Source: Gammaproteobacteria bacterium (GTDB lineage: Bacteria; Pseudomonadota; Gammaproteobacteria; S144-34). From it: DNA of 6,846 bases. The position numbers and the translations under genes were made by a program. Under the pieces are notes generated by a model, which saw only the letters and a program-made list of their open reading frames with translations, did not search any database and was not told the origin of the DNA. Shown here piece by piece: positions 1-6,558 of this stretch. Positions within the stretch are counted from its first letter, which is position 1; every line of letters begins with the position of its first letter. The stretch is from the NCBI GenBank assembly GCA_015494165.1, contig WGBS01000222.1, forward strand, positions 1 to 6,846. The letters run 5' to 3'.

Positions 1-1
1 C

Positions 2-328
2 GCCGGGAGCCTGCGTGCCGCCCTCGACGAGACCGAGCGCCTGCTGGCGCGGGCCCACGCCGAGGGCCGGCCGCTGCGCATCGAGGGGGTGGCGAACGGC
101 AAGGGGCTCGACCTGCTGCGGGCCGACGTATCGCCCTACGCCGAGCGGATCCGGCGCCTCACCGAGCGCTACGACAACGTCGTCTTCCTCGCCTGCGAGC
201 GCGCCATCGCGCGGCTGCGCGAGCGCGGCGTCGAGGTGCGCCTGCTGCCGGAGGCGCGCACGGCGCCCTCGGCGCTTGAGCAGATCGTCACGCGCCTGCA
301 GCAGGGCTGGGTCTACATCAAGGTCTGA
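2..328 (+). CDS. DsrE/DsrF-like family protein, 5'-truncated
   Basis: The frame is open from base 2 to the TGA at 326-328, giving 108 residues with the true start outside the window. An in-frame GTG at 89 could be taken as a start, but coding sequence upstream (ALDETERLLARA, then GRPLRIEGVANGKGL) continues the fold, so I treat the gene as truncated. The pattern is that of small DsrE/F-like alpha/beta proteins: a helix, the strand RIEGVANGKGLDLL, a helix with SPYAERIRRL, the strand NVVFLAC with one cysteine (residue 65 of the visible part), the strand VEVRLLPE, and a tail ending GWVYIKV. Relatives include sulfur-relay proteins, but many family members have no known function and one cysteine does not prove sulfur transfer. 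It converges on the lipoprotein gene, 51 bp away. The family call is from recalled similarity. Confidence 0.72.
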   Translation, partial: AGSLRAALDETERLLARAHAEGRPLRIEGVANGKGLDLLRADVSPYAERIRRLTERYDNVVFLACERAIARLRERGVEVRLLPEARTAPSALEQIVTRLQQGWVYIKV

Positions 329-329
329 G

Positions 330-375
330 GGCGGCCGACGCTGCCGGCCGCCTGTCCGGCCCGACCGGGGCCGGA
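330..375. terminator. two tandem GC-rich hairpins between convergent genes
   Basis: Two perfect inverted repeats fill the 51-bp gap between the stop codons of the DsrE-like and lipoprotein genes. The first pairs GGCGGCC (330-336) with GGCCGCC (346-352) around a 9-nt loop. The second pairs TCCGGCCC (355-362) with GGGCCGGA (368-375) around a 5-nt loop. Neither is followed by a T tract on either strand, so these are not textbook intrinsic terminators. The position suggests they pause or end transcription from both sides, or protect mRNA 3' ends. Role is inferred from position. Confidence 0.4.
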
Positions 376-379
376 TCGC

Positions 380-880
380 CTACAGGCTCTCGAGGATGCG
401 GCGGCGCAGGGCGCGGTACTCCTCGTCCGTGATCAGGCCCTCGTCGTGCAGGCGCTTCGCGCGCCGCAGCCGCACCGCCACGGGATCCTCGCCGCCCGCG
501 GCGGGCGCTTGCGTGCGGGCCGGTGCGGGCGCCGCTGCGCCGGGCGCGCACTCGAGCCTGGCGACCACGTCCTTGGCGAGCACGGCGTCGTTGACCTGCA
601 CGCTCCAGGGCTTGCAGCCGGGACGGCGCAGGGTGAGCGTGCCGACGTAGCGGTACTCGCGGCCCACGAAGCGCGCCGGGAAGACCTCGCCCGGACGGAT
701 CGTGAGCGGGGTCGTGCCCAGCTCGCGGCCGTCGGCCAGCACCGTGGCGCCGGGCGGGTCCGAGATCACGCGGATGGCATGGGCGCTCGCCGCGCCGCGC
801 AGCGGGCCGACGCAGCCGGCGGCGCCGAGGGCCAGGGTCACGGCCGCGGCGAGGGCCGCGGGGCGGTGGCGGTCTCGCAT
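380..880 (-). CDS. PEGA-domain lipoprotein with C-terminal SHOCT motif
   Basis: This encodes 166 residues from the ATG at 878-880. A longer open frame exists upstream, but this start has a strong ribosome site (GGAGGAG) and is followed directly by a signal sequence: MRDRHR, a hydrophobic stretch, then AAGC with Cys23 as the probable lipidated residue. The lipobox has Ala rather than Leu at -3, so it is acceptable but not ideal. Residues about 35-110 look like a PEGA-type beta domain (VISDPPGATVLADG, then GTTPLTI, then RRPGCKPWSV). After an Ala/Pro linker, residues about 137-166 (LRRAKRLHDEGLITDEEY) match the short SHOCT motif, usually seen as a C-terminal oligomerisation-type module. Cys89 and Cys111 bracket the last strands of the PEGA part and could form a disulfide. 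No specific function is known to me. It is transcribed in the same direction as groEL but lies beyond its terminator, so it probably has its own promoter, which I could not identify. Confidence 0.78.
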   Translation of the reverse strand: MRDRHRPAALAAAVTLALGAAGCVGPLRGAASAHAIRVISDPPGATVLADGRELGTTPLTIRPGEVFPARFVGREYRYVGTLTLRRPGCKPWSVQVNDAVLAKDVVARLECAPGAAAPAPARTQAPAAGGEDPVAVRLRRAKRLHDEGLITDEEYRALRRRILESL

Positions 881-886
881 GGGGGT

Positions 887-893
887 CTCCTCC
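887..893 (-). promoter_or_regulatory. ribosome binding site of the lipoprotein gene
   Basis: On the minus strand GGAGGAG lies 6 nt before the ATG at 880. It decides the start: the frame stays open much further upstream, but that extension runs through the heptamer array and shows no protein features. Confidence 0.75.
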
Positions 894-949
894 GTAAGCC
901 GTATCTCAATGGAGACGCGCGCGCCGCCGCCTTTATTCCCGGGCCAGTT

Positions 950-1096
950 GACGGGAGGCGAGTGACGGGAGGCGAGTTGCGGGAGACAGGTGACGGGTGA
1001 CAGGGCACGGTGTACAGGCCACTGTAAACCGTAACCTGCAACCTGGCCTTGTGCACCGACCCTCGCCTCCCGACTCCCGACTCCCGTCTCCCGAGT
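950..1096. repeat. heptamer-periodic repeat array (21 units) forming a long imperfect hairpin
   Basis: From 950 the sequence divides into 21 consecutive 7-base units without slippage. The third base of the unit is C in 20 of 21 (T in the unit at 1048). The left units are G-rich (GACGGGA, GGCGAGT, GACGGGT, GACAGGG) and include a perfect 14-bp duplication, 950-963 and 964-977. The right units are C-rich (CCCGACT twice, CCCGTCT, CCCGAGT). The two halves are complementary in register, so GGG at 981-983 and 995-997 face CCC at 1083-1085 and 1069-1071. The inner part pairs best: 1008-1021 with 1044-1058, with one bulged T (1049) and one G-T pair, leaving a loop of about 22 nt. It resembles the heptameric short tandem repeats reported in cyanobacteria and similar intergenic arrays elsewhere; that likeness is recalled, not searched. 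No transposase or coding sequence is associated. Confidence 0.75.
1069..1092 (-). other. four-run G-quadruplex motif inside the heptamer array
   Basis: Four CCC runs at 1069-1071, 1076-1078, 1083-1085 and 1090-1092 give, on the minus strand, four GGG runs each separated by exactly 4 nt (AGAC, AGTC, AGTC). This meets the usual G3N1-7 quadruplex rule. The minus strand is the coding-sense strand of the downstream lipoprotein gene. The G runs on the plus strand in the left arm are 11-13 nt apart and do not meet the rule. Whether it folds is not shown by sequence alone. Confidence 0.6.
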
Positions 1097-1109
1097 CTCC
1101 ACCGCGAAC

Positions 1110-1131
1110 GGCCCGCCGCATCCTGCGGGCC
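1110..1131. other. short GC-rich stem-loop between the array and the groEL terminator
   Basis: GGCCCGC (1110-1116) and GCGGGCC (1125-1131) form a perfect 7-bp stem with an 8-nt loop; an alternative pairing uses CGCA with TGCG. It has no T tract. It may be only a by-product of high GC, or a backup to the adjacent terminator. Confidence 0.3.
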
Positions 1132-1147
1132 GGCACCCGCCGCTGGC

Positions 1148-1181
1148 AAAGAAAAGCCCCGCACCCGGAGGGGTGCGGGGC
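1148..1181 (-). terminator. intrinsic terminator of the groES-groEL operon
   Basis: GCCCCGCACCC (1156-1166) and GGGTGCGGGGC (1171-1181) form a perfect 11-bp stem closed by a 4-nt loop. Read on the minus strand the stem is followed at once by TTTTCTTT (complement of 1148-1155). It begins 30 bp past the groEL stop codon. The stem plus T tract is a textbook rho-independent terminator and works only in the groEL direction. Confidence 0.93.
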
Positions 1182-1211
1182 CGTGGTACGGCGTCTCCCG
1201 CCGCGGGCGGC

Positions 1212-2843
<1,632 letters not shown>

Positions 2844-2863
2844 CGCTGTTCCCCTCGCTGTTC
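2844..2863 (-). repeat. 8-bp direct repeat flanking the groEL ribosome site
   Basis: CGCTGTTC occurs at 2844-2851 and 2856-2863 (GAACAGCG on the coding strand), on either side of the AGGG that forms the core of the groEL ribosome binding site. The second copy on the coding strand touches the ATG. It may be chance. Confidence 0.4.
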
Positions 2864-2897
2864 GTGAATCCGGTCCTCGGTCCTCAGGGCGCCGGGC

Positions 2898-3188
2898 TCA
2901 CTCCTCGATGATCGCCATGATGTCCTCCTCGCGCATCACGAGGAGCTCCTCGCCGTCCACCTTGACCTCGGTGCCGGCGTACTTGCCGAAGAGAACCCGG
3001 TCGCCCACCTTCACGTCCAGCGGGCGGACCTCGCCGTTCTCGAGGATCTTGCCCTTGCCGACGGCGACGACCTCGCCCTGGATCGGCTTCTCGGCGGCCG
3101 TGTCCGGGATGACGATGCCACCCGGAGAGGTCCGCTCCTCCTCCTTGCGCTTGACGATGACGCGGTCGTGCAACGGACGGATCTTCAT
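2898..3188 (-). CDS. groES: co-chaperonin GroES (10 kDa)
   Basis: GroES forms the heptameric lid that closes the GroEL folding chamber in the cytoplasm. The product is 96 residues, matching the family's usual 95-97. It begins MKIRPLHDRVIVKR, the conserved first strand and turn. The mobile loop that contacts GroEL is residues about 17-32, with SPGGIVIPD carrying the hydrophobic IVI contact. The core GEVVAVGKG and the VGDRVLFGKYAGTEV stretch follow, and the end is MREEDIMAIIEE. The ATG at 3186-3188 has AAGGAG 9 nt upstream. It is the first gene of the operon, with an untranslated leader of roughly 120 nt from the predicted promoter. Confidence 0.99.
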   Translation of the reverse strand: MKIRPLHDRVIVKRKEEERTSPGGIVIPDTAAEKPIQGEVVAVGKGKILENGEVRPLDVKVGDRVLFGKYAGTEVKVDGEELLVMREEDIMAIIEE

Positions 3189-3249
3189 CGGTCCTCTCTC
3201 CTTGCTCAGCCGAAAGCCTGGTTCTGGGTTGGTTCGGGATCGGTCGGAT

Positions 3250-3281
3250 GCAGCGCTGCGCCCTCACCGCCGGCCGGGCGG
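3250..3281 (-). other. possible structured leader of groES mRNA
   Basis: Within the predicted 5' leader lie a perfect 10-bp palindrome, GCAGCGCTGC (3250-3259), and an inverted repeat CCGCC/GGCGG around a 5-nt loop (3267-3281). They could fold in the mRNA. The ribosome site is more than 50 nt away and I see no pairing that clearly hides it, so I do not call an RNA thermometer. Confidence 0.25.
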
Positions 3282-3288
3282 GAGGGTG

Positions 3289-3315
3289 TTAGCACTCGCT
3301 TTTTGTGAGTGCTAA
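3289..3315. promoter_or_regulatory. CIRCE operator (HrcA binding site)
   Basis: A perfect CIRCE inverted repeat: TTAGCACTC (3289-3297), 9-nt spacer, GAGTGCTAA (3307-3315). Both arms match the consensus at every base and the spacer is the canonical length. CIRCE is bound by the heat-shock repressor HrcA, whose activity depends on GroEL, giving feedback control of the operon. Its distal edge overlaps the -10 box by one base and it should cover the transcription start, as expected for repression. The hrcA gene is not in the window. Confidence 0.97.
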
Positions 3316-3342
3316 TAATAGCGGCGCGCCCCCGGGAGTCAA
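3315..3342 (-). promoter_or_regulatory. sigma70-type promoter of groES-groEL
   Basis: On the minus strand TTGACT (complement of 3337-3342) and TATTAT (complement of 3315-3320) are separated by 16 bp, a strong match to -35 and -10 boxes. The start point would fall inside CIRCE. The promoter is in the 165-bp gap between the fxsA stop and groES. The spacer and -35 also sit inside an inverted repeat, GCGCGCC (3324-3330) and GGCGCGC (3345-3351). No sigma32-type promoter was recognised. Confidence 0.82.
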
Positions 3343-3353
3343 GAGGCGCGCGC

Positions 3354-3785
3354 TCAATCGCGCCGCTCCCACTCGCCCTCGATGACCCGCGGCCCCCGGG
3401 GCCGGGGCCCGCCGCCGGGCGGCGGGCCCAGCCAGCGGCGCAGGAGCGCCACCGCGGCCGCGTGGCGCACGCCCGGCACCAGGAGGGCGAAGCCGACGGC
3501 GTCCGTGAGGAAGCCCGGCGTGAGCAGGAAGGCGCCCGCCACCACCAGGAGTGCCCCCTCGACGAGCTCGACCGCCGGCGGCACCCCCCGCGCGAGCGCC
3601 TCCTGCGCGCGGCGCAGCGTCTCGAAGCCCTGCCAGCGCAGCAGCGCAGCCCCCAGCACCGCCGTCAGCACCACGAGGGCGACCGTCGTCAGCGCGCCGA
3701 TGCGGCTGCCGACCTCGATCAGCAGCCAAAGCTCGACGAGCGGGACGGCGACGAGGAGTGCGAGCAAGACGGCGAACGGGTTCAT
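3354..3785 (-). CDS. fxsA: FxsA family inner-membrane protein
   Basis: FxsA is a small inner-membrane protein, named because extra copies in E. coli relieve exclusion of phage T7 by the F plasmid; its normal role is unknown. The product is 143 residues, near the family length. It has hydrophobic segments at about 3-25, 29-50 and 76-105. Family marks visible are VELWLLIEVGSRIGALTT, then LLRWQGFETLRRAQ, and TPGFLTDAVGF with the Pro-Gly-Phe turn. The C terminus is hydrophilic, Pro/Gly-rich, and ends EGEWERRD, like the GEYQRKD region of the E. coli protein. The ATG at 3783-3785 has only GGAG at a short 3-nt spacing, so expression may be low. It lies upstream of groES in the same direction and diverges from cutA; in E. 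coli fxsA is also near groESL. Confidence 0.93.
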   Translation of the reverse strand: MNPFAVLLALLVAVPLVELWLLIEVGSRIGALTTVALVVLTAVLGAALLRWQGFETLRRAQEALARGVPPAVELVEGALLVVAGAFLLTPGFLTDAVGFALLVPGVRHAAAVALLRRWLGPPPGGGPRPRGPRVIEGEWERRD

Positions 3786-3901
3786 CGTCTCCAGCGGGAA
3801 GGGGAAGGCGGCGGCGGTGGCGCCGCGGGCGGCCGAACGGGTACCCTTTATACCCCTTTCGACACGCCCCCACCAGAAGAACGACCGGAGAGACCGGCGC
3901 C

Positions 3902-4237
3902 GTGCCCACCCATCACCGCGTGGTCCTGTGCACCTGTCCCGACGAGCGGATCGGCGCCGAGATCGGGCGCATGCTCGTCGAGCGCCGCCTGGCCGCGTGC
4001 GTCAACGTGGTGCCGGGGCTCACCTCGATCTACCGCTGGCGGGGCAGGGTCGAGACCGACCGCGAGGCGCTGCTGGTCGTCAAGACGACGGCCGCGGCGC
4101 TGCCGGCGCTCACGGCCGCGGTGCGCGAGCGCCATCCCTATGAACTCCCGGAGATCGTGGCGGTCGGAGTGGAAGACGGGCTGGAGGAGTACCTCAAGTG
4201 GGTGGACGAGAGCGTCGCGGCGGGCTCGCAGGACTGA
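3902..4237 (+). CDS. cutA: divalent-cation tolerance protein CutA
   Basis: CutA is a very stable trimeric ferredoxin-fold protein linked to copper and other divalent-metal tolerance; its molecular role is unsettled. The product is 111 residues, typical of the family. Visible are VVLCTCPDE with Cys10 and Cys12, LAACVNVVPGLTSIYRW with Cys33, LLVVKTT, and HPYELPEIVAV with His78. Cys10, Cys33 and His78 correspond to the residues proposed as metal ligands in E. coli. The GTG at 3902 is chosen because the protein then starts just before the first strand. A GGAG lies 11 nt upstream, a little far. A second in-frame GTG at 3920 would cut close to the strand. It is the first gene of the + operon and overlaps dsbD by 40 bp. 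The 116-bp gap to fxsA holds a T/A-rich patch (3847-3852) but no convincing promoter. Confidence 0.95.
   Translation: MPTHHRVVLCTCPDERIGAEIGRMLVERRLAACVNVVPGLTSIYRWRGRVETDREALLVVKTTAAALPALTAAVRERHPYELPEIVAVGVEDGLEEYLKWVDESVAAGSQD
4183..4189 (+). promoter_or_regulatory. dsbD ribosome binding site within cutA
   Basis: GGAGGAG lies inside the cutA coding sequence, 8 nt before the GTG at 4198. The near-ideal match and spacing choose this GTG as the dsbD start and imply translational coupling with cutA. Confidence 0.8.
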
Positions 4238-6555
4238 TCGCCCTTTCCCTCACCGCATGGCTCCTGGCGCTCGCCGGCGCCGCACACGCCGCAGCGGGGC
4301 CGCAGGGCGCGGACGAGCTCCTTCCTCCGGACCAGGCCTTCGCCTTCTCCGCCCGTCCCGACGCTCCCGACGCCGTCGTGGCCGAATGGCGCATCGCCCC
4401 CGGCTACTACCTCTACCGCGACAAGATCCGTTTCGAGAGCGGCACCGAGGGCGTCACCCTGGGCACGCCCGCGCTCCCGAAGGGCAAGATCAAGGAGGAC
4501 GAGTTCTTCGGGCGCGTCGAGGTCTACCGCGAGCGGCTGCAGGTGCGCATCCCGGTGCGGCGTGCGTCCGGGGCGCCGCGCACGCTCGAGCTCGTCGCCC
4601 ACTCGCAGGGCTGCGCCGACCTGGGGGTGTGCTACCCGCCCCAGCGCCAGGTGGCGCTGCTGAGCCTCCCCGCGGCGGCGGCCGCCGAGAAGGAGCCGGC
4701 AAGCGGGGAGCCCGAAGCGGACGGCGCGGCGGCGGCGCTCTCGCGCCTCGCGCAGGCGCTCGGCACGCAGGAGGCGGGCGGCGAGTTCCTGCCCCCGGAC
4801 GAGGCCTACCGCCTCACGGTGCACGCCGCCGGCCCCGGCGAGGTGGAGGCGCGCTGGGAGATCGCCGAGGGCTACTACCTCTACCGCGACAAGTTCCGCT
4901 TCGAGCCCGCGGCCGAAGGCGTGAAGGTCGGCGAGCCGCGCTTCCCGCCTGCGGAGGAGAAGGACGACCCCTTCTTCGGCCGCGTGCAGGTCTACCACCG
5001 CGCGGTCGCCGTGACGGTGCCGGTGCAGGCGCCCGGCGGCGAGGCCCGGCTGCGGATCACCTACCAGGGCTGCGCGGAGGCGGGCCTGTGCTATCCGCCC
5101 ATCACGAAGACGGTGTCGGTGCGGGTGCCGGCGGGCGGGGCTCCGGTCAGGCCGGCGGCGACGGCCACGCAGCCGAAGCCTAGCGCGGGCGAGACGCAGC
5201 CACCGGCGCCGGTCTCGGAGCAGGACCGCCTGAGCCGCTTCCTCGTCGAGCAGCCGCTGTGGCTCTCGGCGGGGCTGTTCTTCGCGCTCGGCCTCGGGCT
5301 CGCCTTCACGCCCTGCGTGTTCCCGATGTTCCCGATCCTGTCGAGCATCATCGTCGGCCACGGGCATCGCCTGACCACGGGCTGGGCCTTCGTGCTATCG
5401 CTCACCTACGTGCTGGCGATGGCCGTGACCTACACCGTCGCCGGCGTCGTCGTCGCCCGGCTCGGTGCCAACCTCCAGGCGGCCTTCCAGGATCCGTGGA
5501 TCATCGGCGCCTTCGCGGTGGTGTTCGTGCTGCTCGCGCTGTCCATGTTCGGCTTCTACGACCTGCAGATGCCGAGCGCCATCCAGAGCCGCCTGACGCA
5601 GCTCGCCAACAGCCAGCGCGGCGGCCACCTCATCGGCGTGGCGATCATGGGCTTCCTCTCGGCGCTGATCGTCGGCCCGTGCGTGACGGCCCCGCTCGTC
5701 GCCGCCCTGATCGTCATCGGCCAGACGGGCGACCCCGTGCTCGGCGGCACGGCGCTCTTCGCCCTCAGCCTCGGGATGGGCGCGCCGCTGGTGGTCGCCG
5801 GCACCTCCGCGGGCAAGCTCCTGCCCAAGGCGGGGCCCTGGATGGACGCGGTCAAGGCCGTCTTCGGGGTGCTGCTGCTCGCCGTGGGCATCTGGCTCCT
5901 CGAGCGCGTGGTCCCGGTGTGGGCGGCCATGCTCCTCTGGGCGGCGCTGCTCGTCTGCTCGGCGGTCTACATGGGCGCCCTCGATCCCGTGCCGGCGGGC
6001 GCGAGCGGCTGGCGCCGGCTGTGGAAGGGGCTCGGCTGGCTGCTGCTGCTGTGGGGTGCGCTGCTGATTGTCGGGATGGCCGCCGGGGTGCGCGACACGC
6101 TCCAGCCGCTCCACGGCTTGCTCGCCCCGCGCGCCCCGGCACCCGGCGCGGCCGCGGTGGCCGAGGCGGAGGGGCTTCCCTTCGCGCGGGTCAAGGGGGT
6201 GGAGCAGATCGAGCAGGCCGTGGCCGCCGCCGCGCGCGAGGGCCGGCCCGTGATGCTCGACTTCTACGCCGACTGGTGCGTCTCCTGCAAGGAGCTCGAG
6301 AAGCTCACCTTCGCCGATGCCGGGGTGCGCGCCGAGCTCGAGCCCTTCCGGCTCCTGCAGGTGGACATGACCCCGTGGGACGACCAGGACAAGGCGGTAG
6401 CCAAGCGCTTCGGCGTCATCGGTCCGCCCGCGATCCTGTTCTTCGGTCCGGACGGGAAGGAGCGGCGCGAGTTCCGCATCGTCGGCTTCGTGGGCGCCGA
6501 GGAGTTCCGCGCCCACCTGCGCCGCTTCAAGGCCGCGGTGGGCGTGGAGGGCTGA
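4198..6555 (+). CDS. dsbD: thiol:disulfide interchange protein DsbD with two N-terminal alpha domains
   Basis: DsbD moves electrons from cytoplasmic thioredoxin across the inner membrane to periplasmic thiol proteins such as DsbC, CcmG and TlpA-like proteins. The product is 785 residues, far longer than the 565 of E. coli. A signal peptide runs to about Ala31 (GAAHA). Alpha domain 1 spans about 41-158 with Cys139 and Cys145 in GCADLGVCYPP. An Ala/Glu-rich linker (159-196) leads to alpha domain 2, about 197-311, with Cys292 and Cys298 in GCAEAGLCYPP. The beta membrane domain (about 352-630, eight helices) has Cys373 in FTPCVFPMFP and Cys495 in VGPCVTAPL. The gamma thioredoxin domain (about 660-781) has Cys694 and Cys697 in ADWCVSCKE and a likely cis-Pro at 744. 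All known redox pairs are kept, plus one extra pair. An additional Cys587 lies in a membrane helix. The GTG start is set by an internal ribosome site. The gene overlaps cutA by 40 bp and is followed after 3 bp by a TlpA-like gene. Confidence 0.97.
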   Translation: MGGRERRGGLAGLIALSLTAWLLALAGAAHAAAGPQGADELLPPDQAFAFSARPDAPDAVVAEWRIAPGYYLYRDKIRFESGTEGVTLGTPALPKGKIKEDEFFGRVEVYRERLQVRIPVRRASGAPRTLELVAHSQGCADLGVCYPPQRQVALLSLPAAAAAEKEPASGEPEADGAAAALSRLAQALGTQEAGGEFLPPDEAYRLTVHAAGPGEVEARWEIAEGYYLYRDKFRFEPAAEGVKVGEPRFPPAEEKDDPFFGRVQVYHRAVAVTVPVQAPGGEARLRITYQGCAEAGLCYPPITKTVSVRVPAGGAPVRPAATATQPKPSAGETQPPAPVSEQDRLSRFLVEQPLWLSAGLFFALGLGLAFTPCVFPMFPILSSIIVGHGHRLTTGWAFVLSLTYVLAMAVTYTVAGVVVARLGANLQAAFQDPWIIGAFAVVFVLLALSMFGFYDLQMPSAIQSRLTQLANSQRGGHLIGVAIMGFLSALIVGPCVTAPLVAALIVIGQTGDPVLGGTALFALSLGMGAPLVVAGTSAGKLLPKAGPWMDAVKAVFGVLLLAVGIWLLERVVPVWAAMLLWAALLVCSAVYMGALDPVPAGASGWRRLWKGLGWLLLLWGALLIVGMAAGVRDTLQPLHGLLAPRAPAPGAAAVAEAEGLPFARVKGVEQIEQAVAAAAREGRPVMLDFYADWCVSCKELEKLTFADAGVRAELEPFRLLQVDMTPWDDQDKAVAKRFGVIGPPAILFFGPDGKERREFRIVGFVGAEEFRAHLRRFKAAVGVEG
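4318..4671 (+). other. DsbD alpha domain, copy 1
   Basis: This part encodes residues about 41-158 of DsbD. It keeps the order of the E. coli domain: PPDQAFAF, then PGYYLYRDKIRF, the cap-loop motif DEFFG (101-105), VYRERL, and the redox motif GCADLGVCYPP. The cap loop matches the E. coli Asp-Glu-Phe closely, so this copy is the more standard one. Confidence 0.9.
4786..5130 (+). other. DsbD alpha domain, copy 2
   Basis: This part encodes residues about 197-311 and repeats the same domain: LPPDEAYRL, then EGYYLYRDKFRF, DPFFG (257-261), VYHRAV, and GCAEAGLCYPP. It is clearly homologous to copy 1 but diverged elsewhere. The longest identical stretch is 24 bp, 4402-4425 against 4870-4893, encoding GYYLYRDK. 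The divergence argues for an old duplication rather than an assembly artefact. Confidence 0.9.
6546..6550 (+). promoter_or_regulatory. ribosome binding site of the TlpA-like gene
   Basis: GGAGG in the last codons of dsbD lies 8 nt before the GTG at 6559 and 14 nt before the ATG at 6565. The spacing favours the GTG and indicates coupling to dsbD translation. Confidence 0.7.
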
Positions 6556-6558
6556 GCG

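Noticed and set aside
950..1096. CRISPR array or transposon end
   Set aside because: Units are only 7 bp with no spacers, the halves are complementary rather than identical, and no cas or transposase gene is near.
881..1102. Upstream extension of the lipoprotein frame through the heptamer array (to 1102)
   Set aside because: The extension translates repeat DNA, would bury the signal peptide in the middle of the protein, and ignores the strong ribosome site at 887-893.
3189..3288. RNA thermometer or riboswitch in the groES leader
   Set aside because: There are short palindromes but no four-U or ROSE-like pairing over the ribosome site, and CIRCE already explains heat control.
3324..3351. Terminator for fxsA (GCGCGCC/GGCGCGC stem)
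   Set aside because: The loop is 14 nt, there is no T tract after the stem, and the sequence coincides with the groES promoter.
3839..3855. GGGTA/TACCC inverted repeat with a TATAAA-like box in the fxsA-cutA gap
   Set aside because: The arms are only 5 bp and no -35 box at suitable spacing was found on either strand, so I do not call an operator or promoter.
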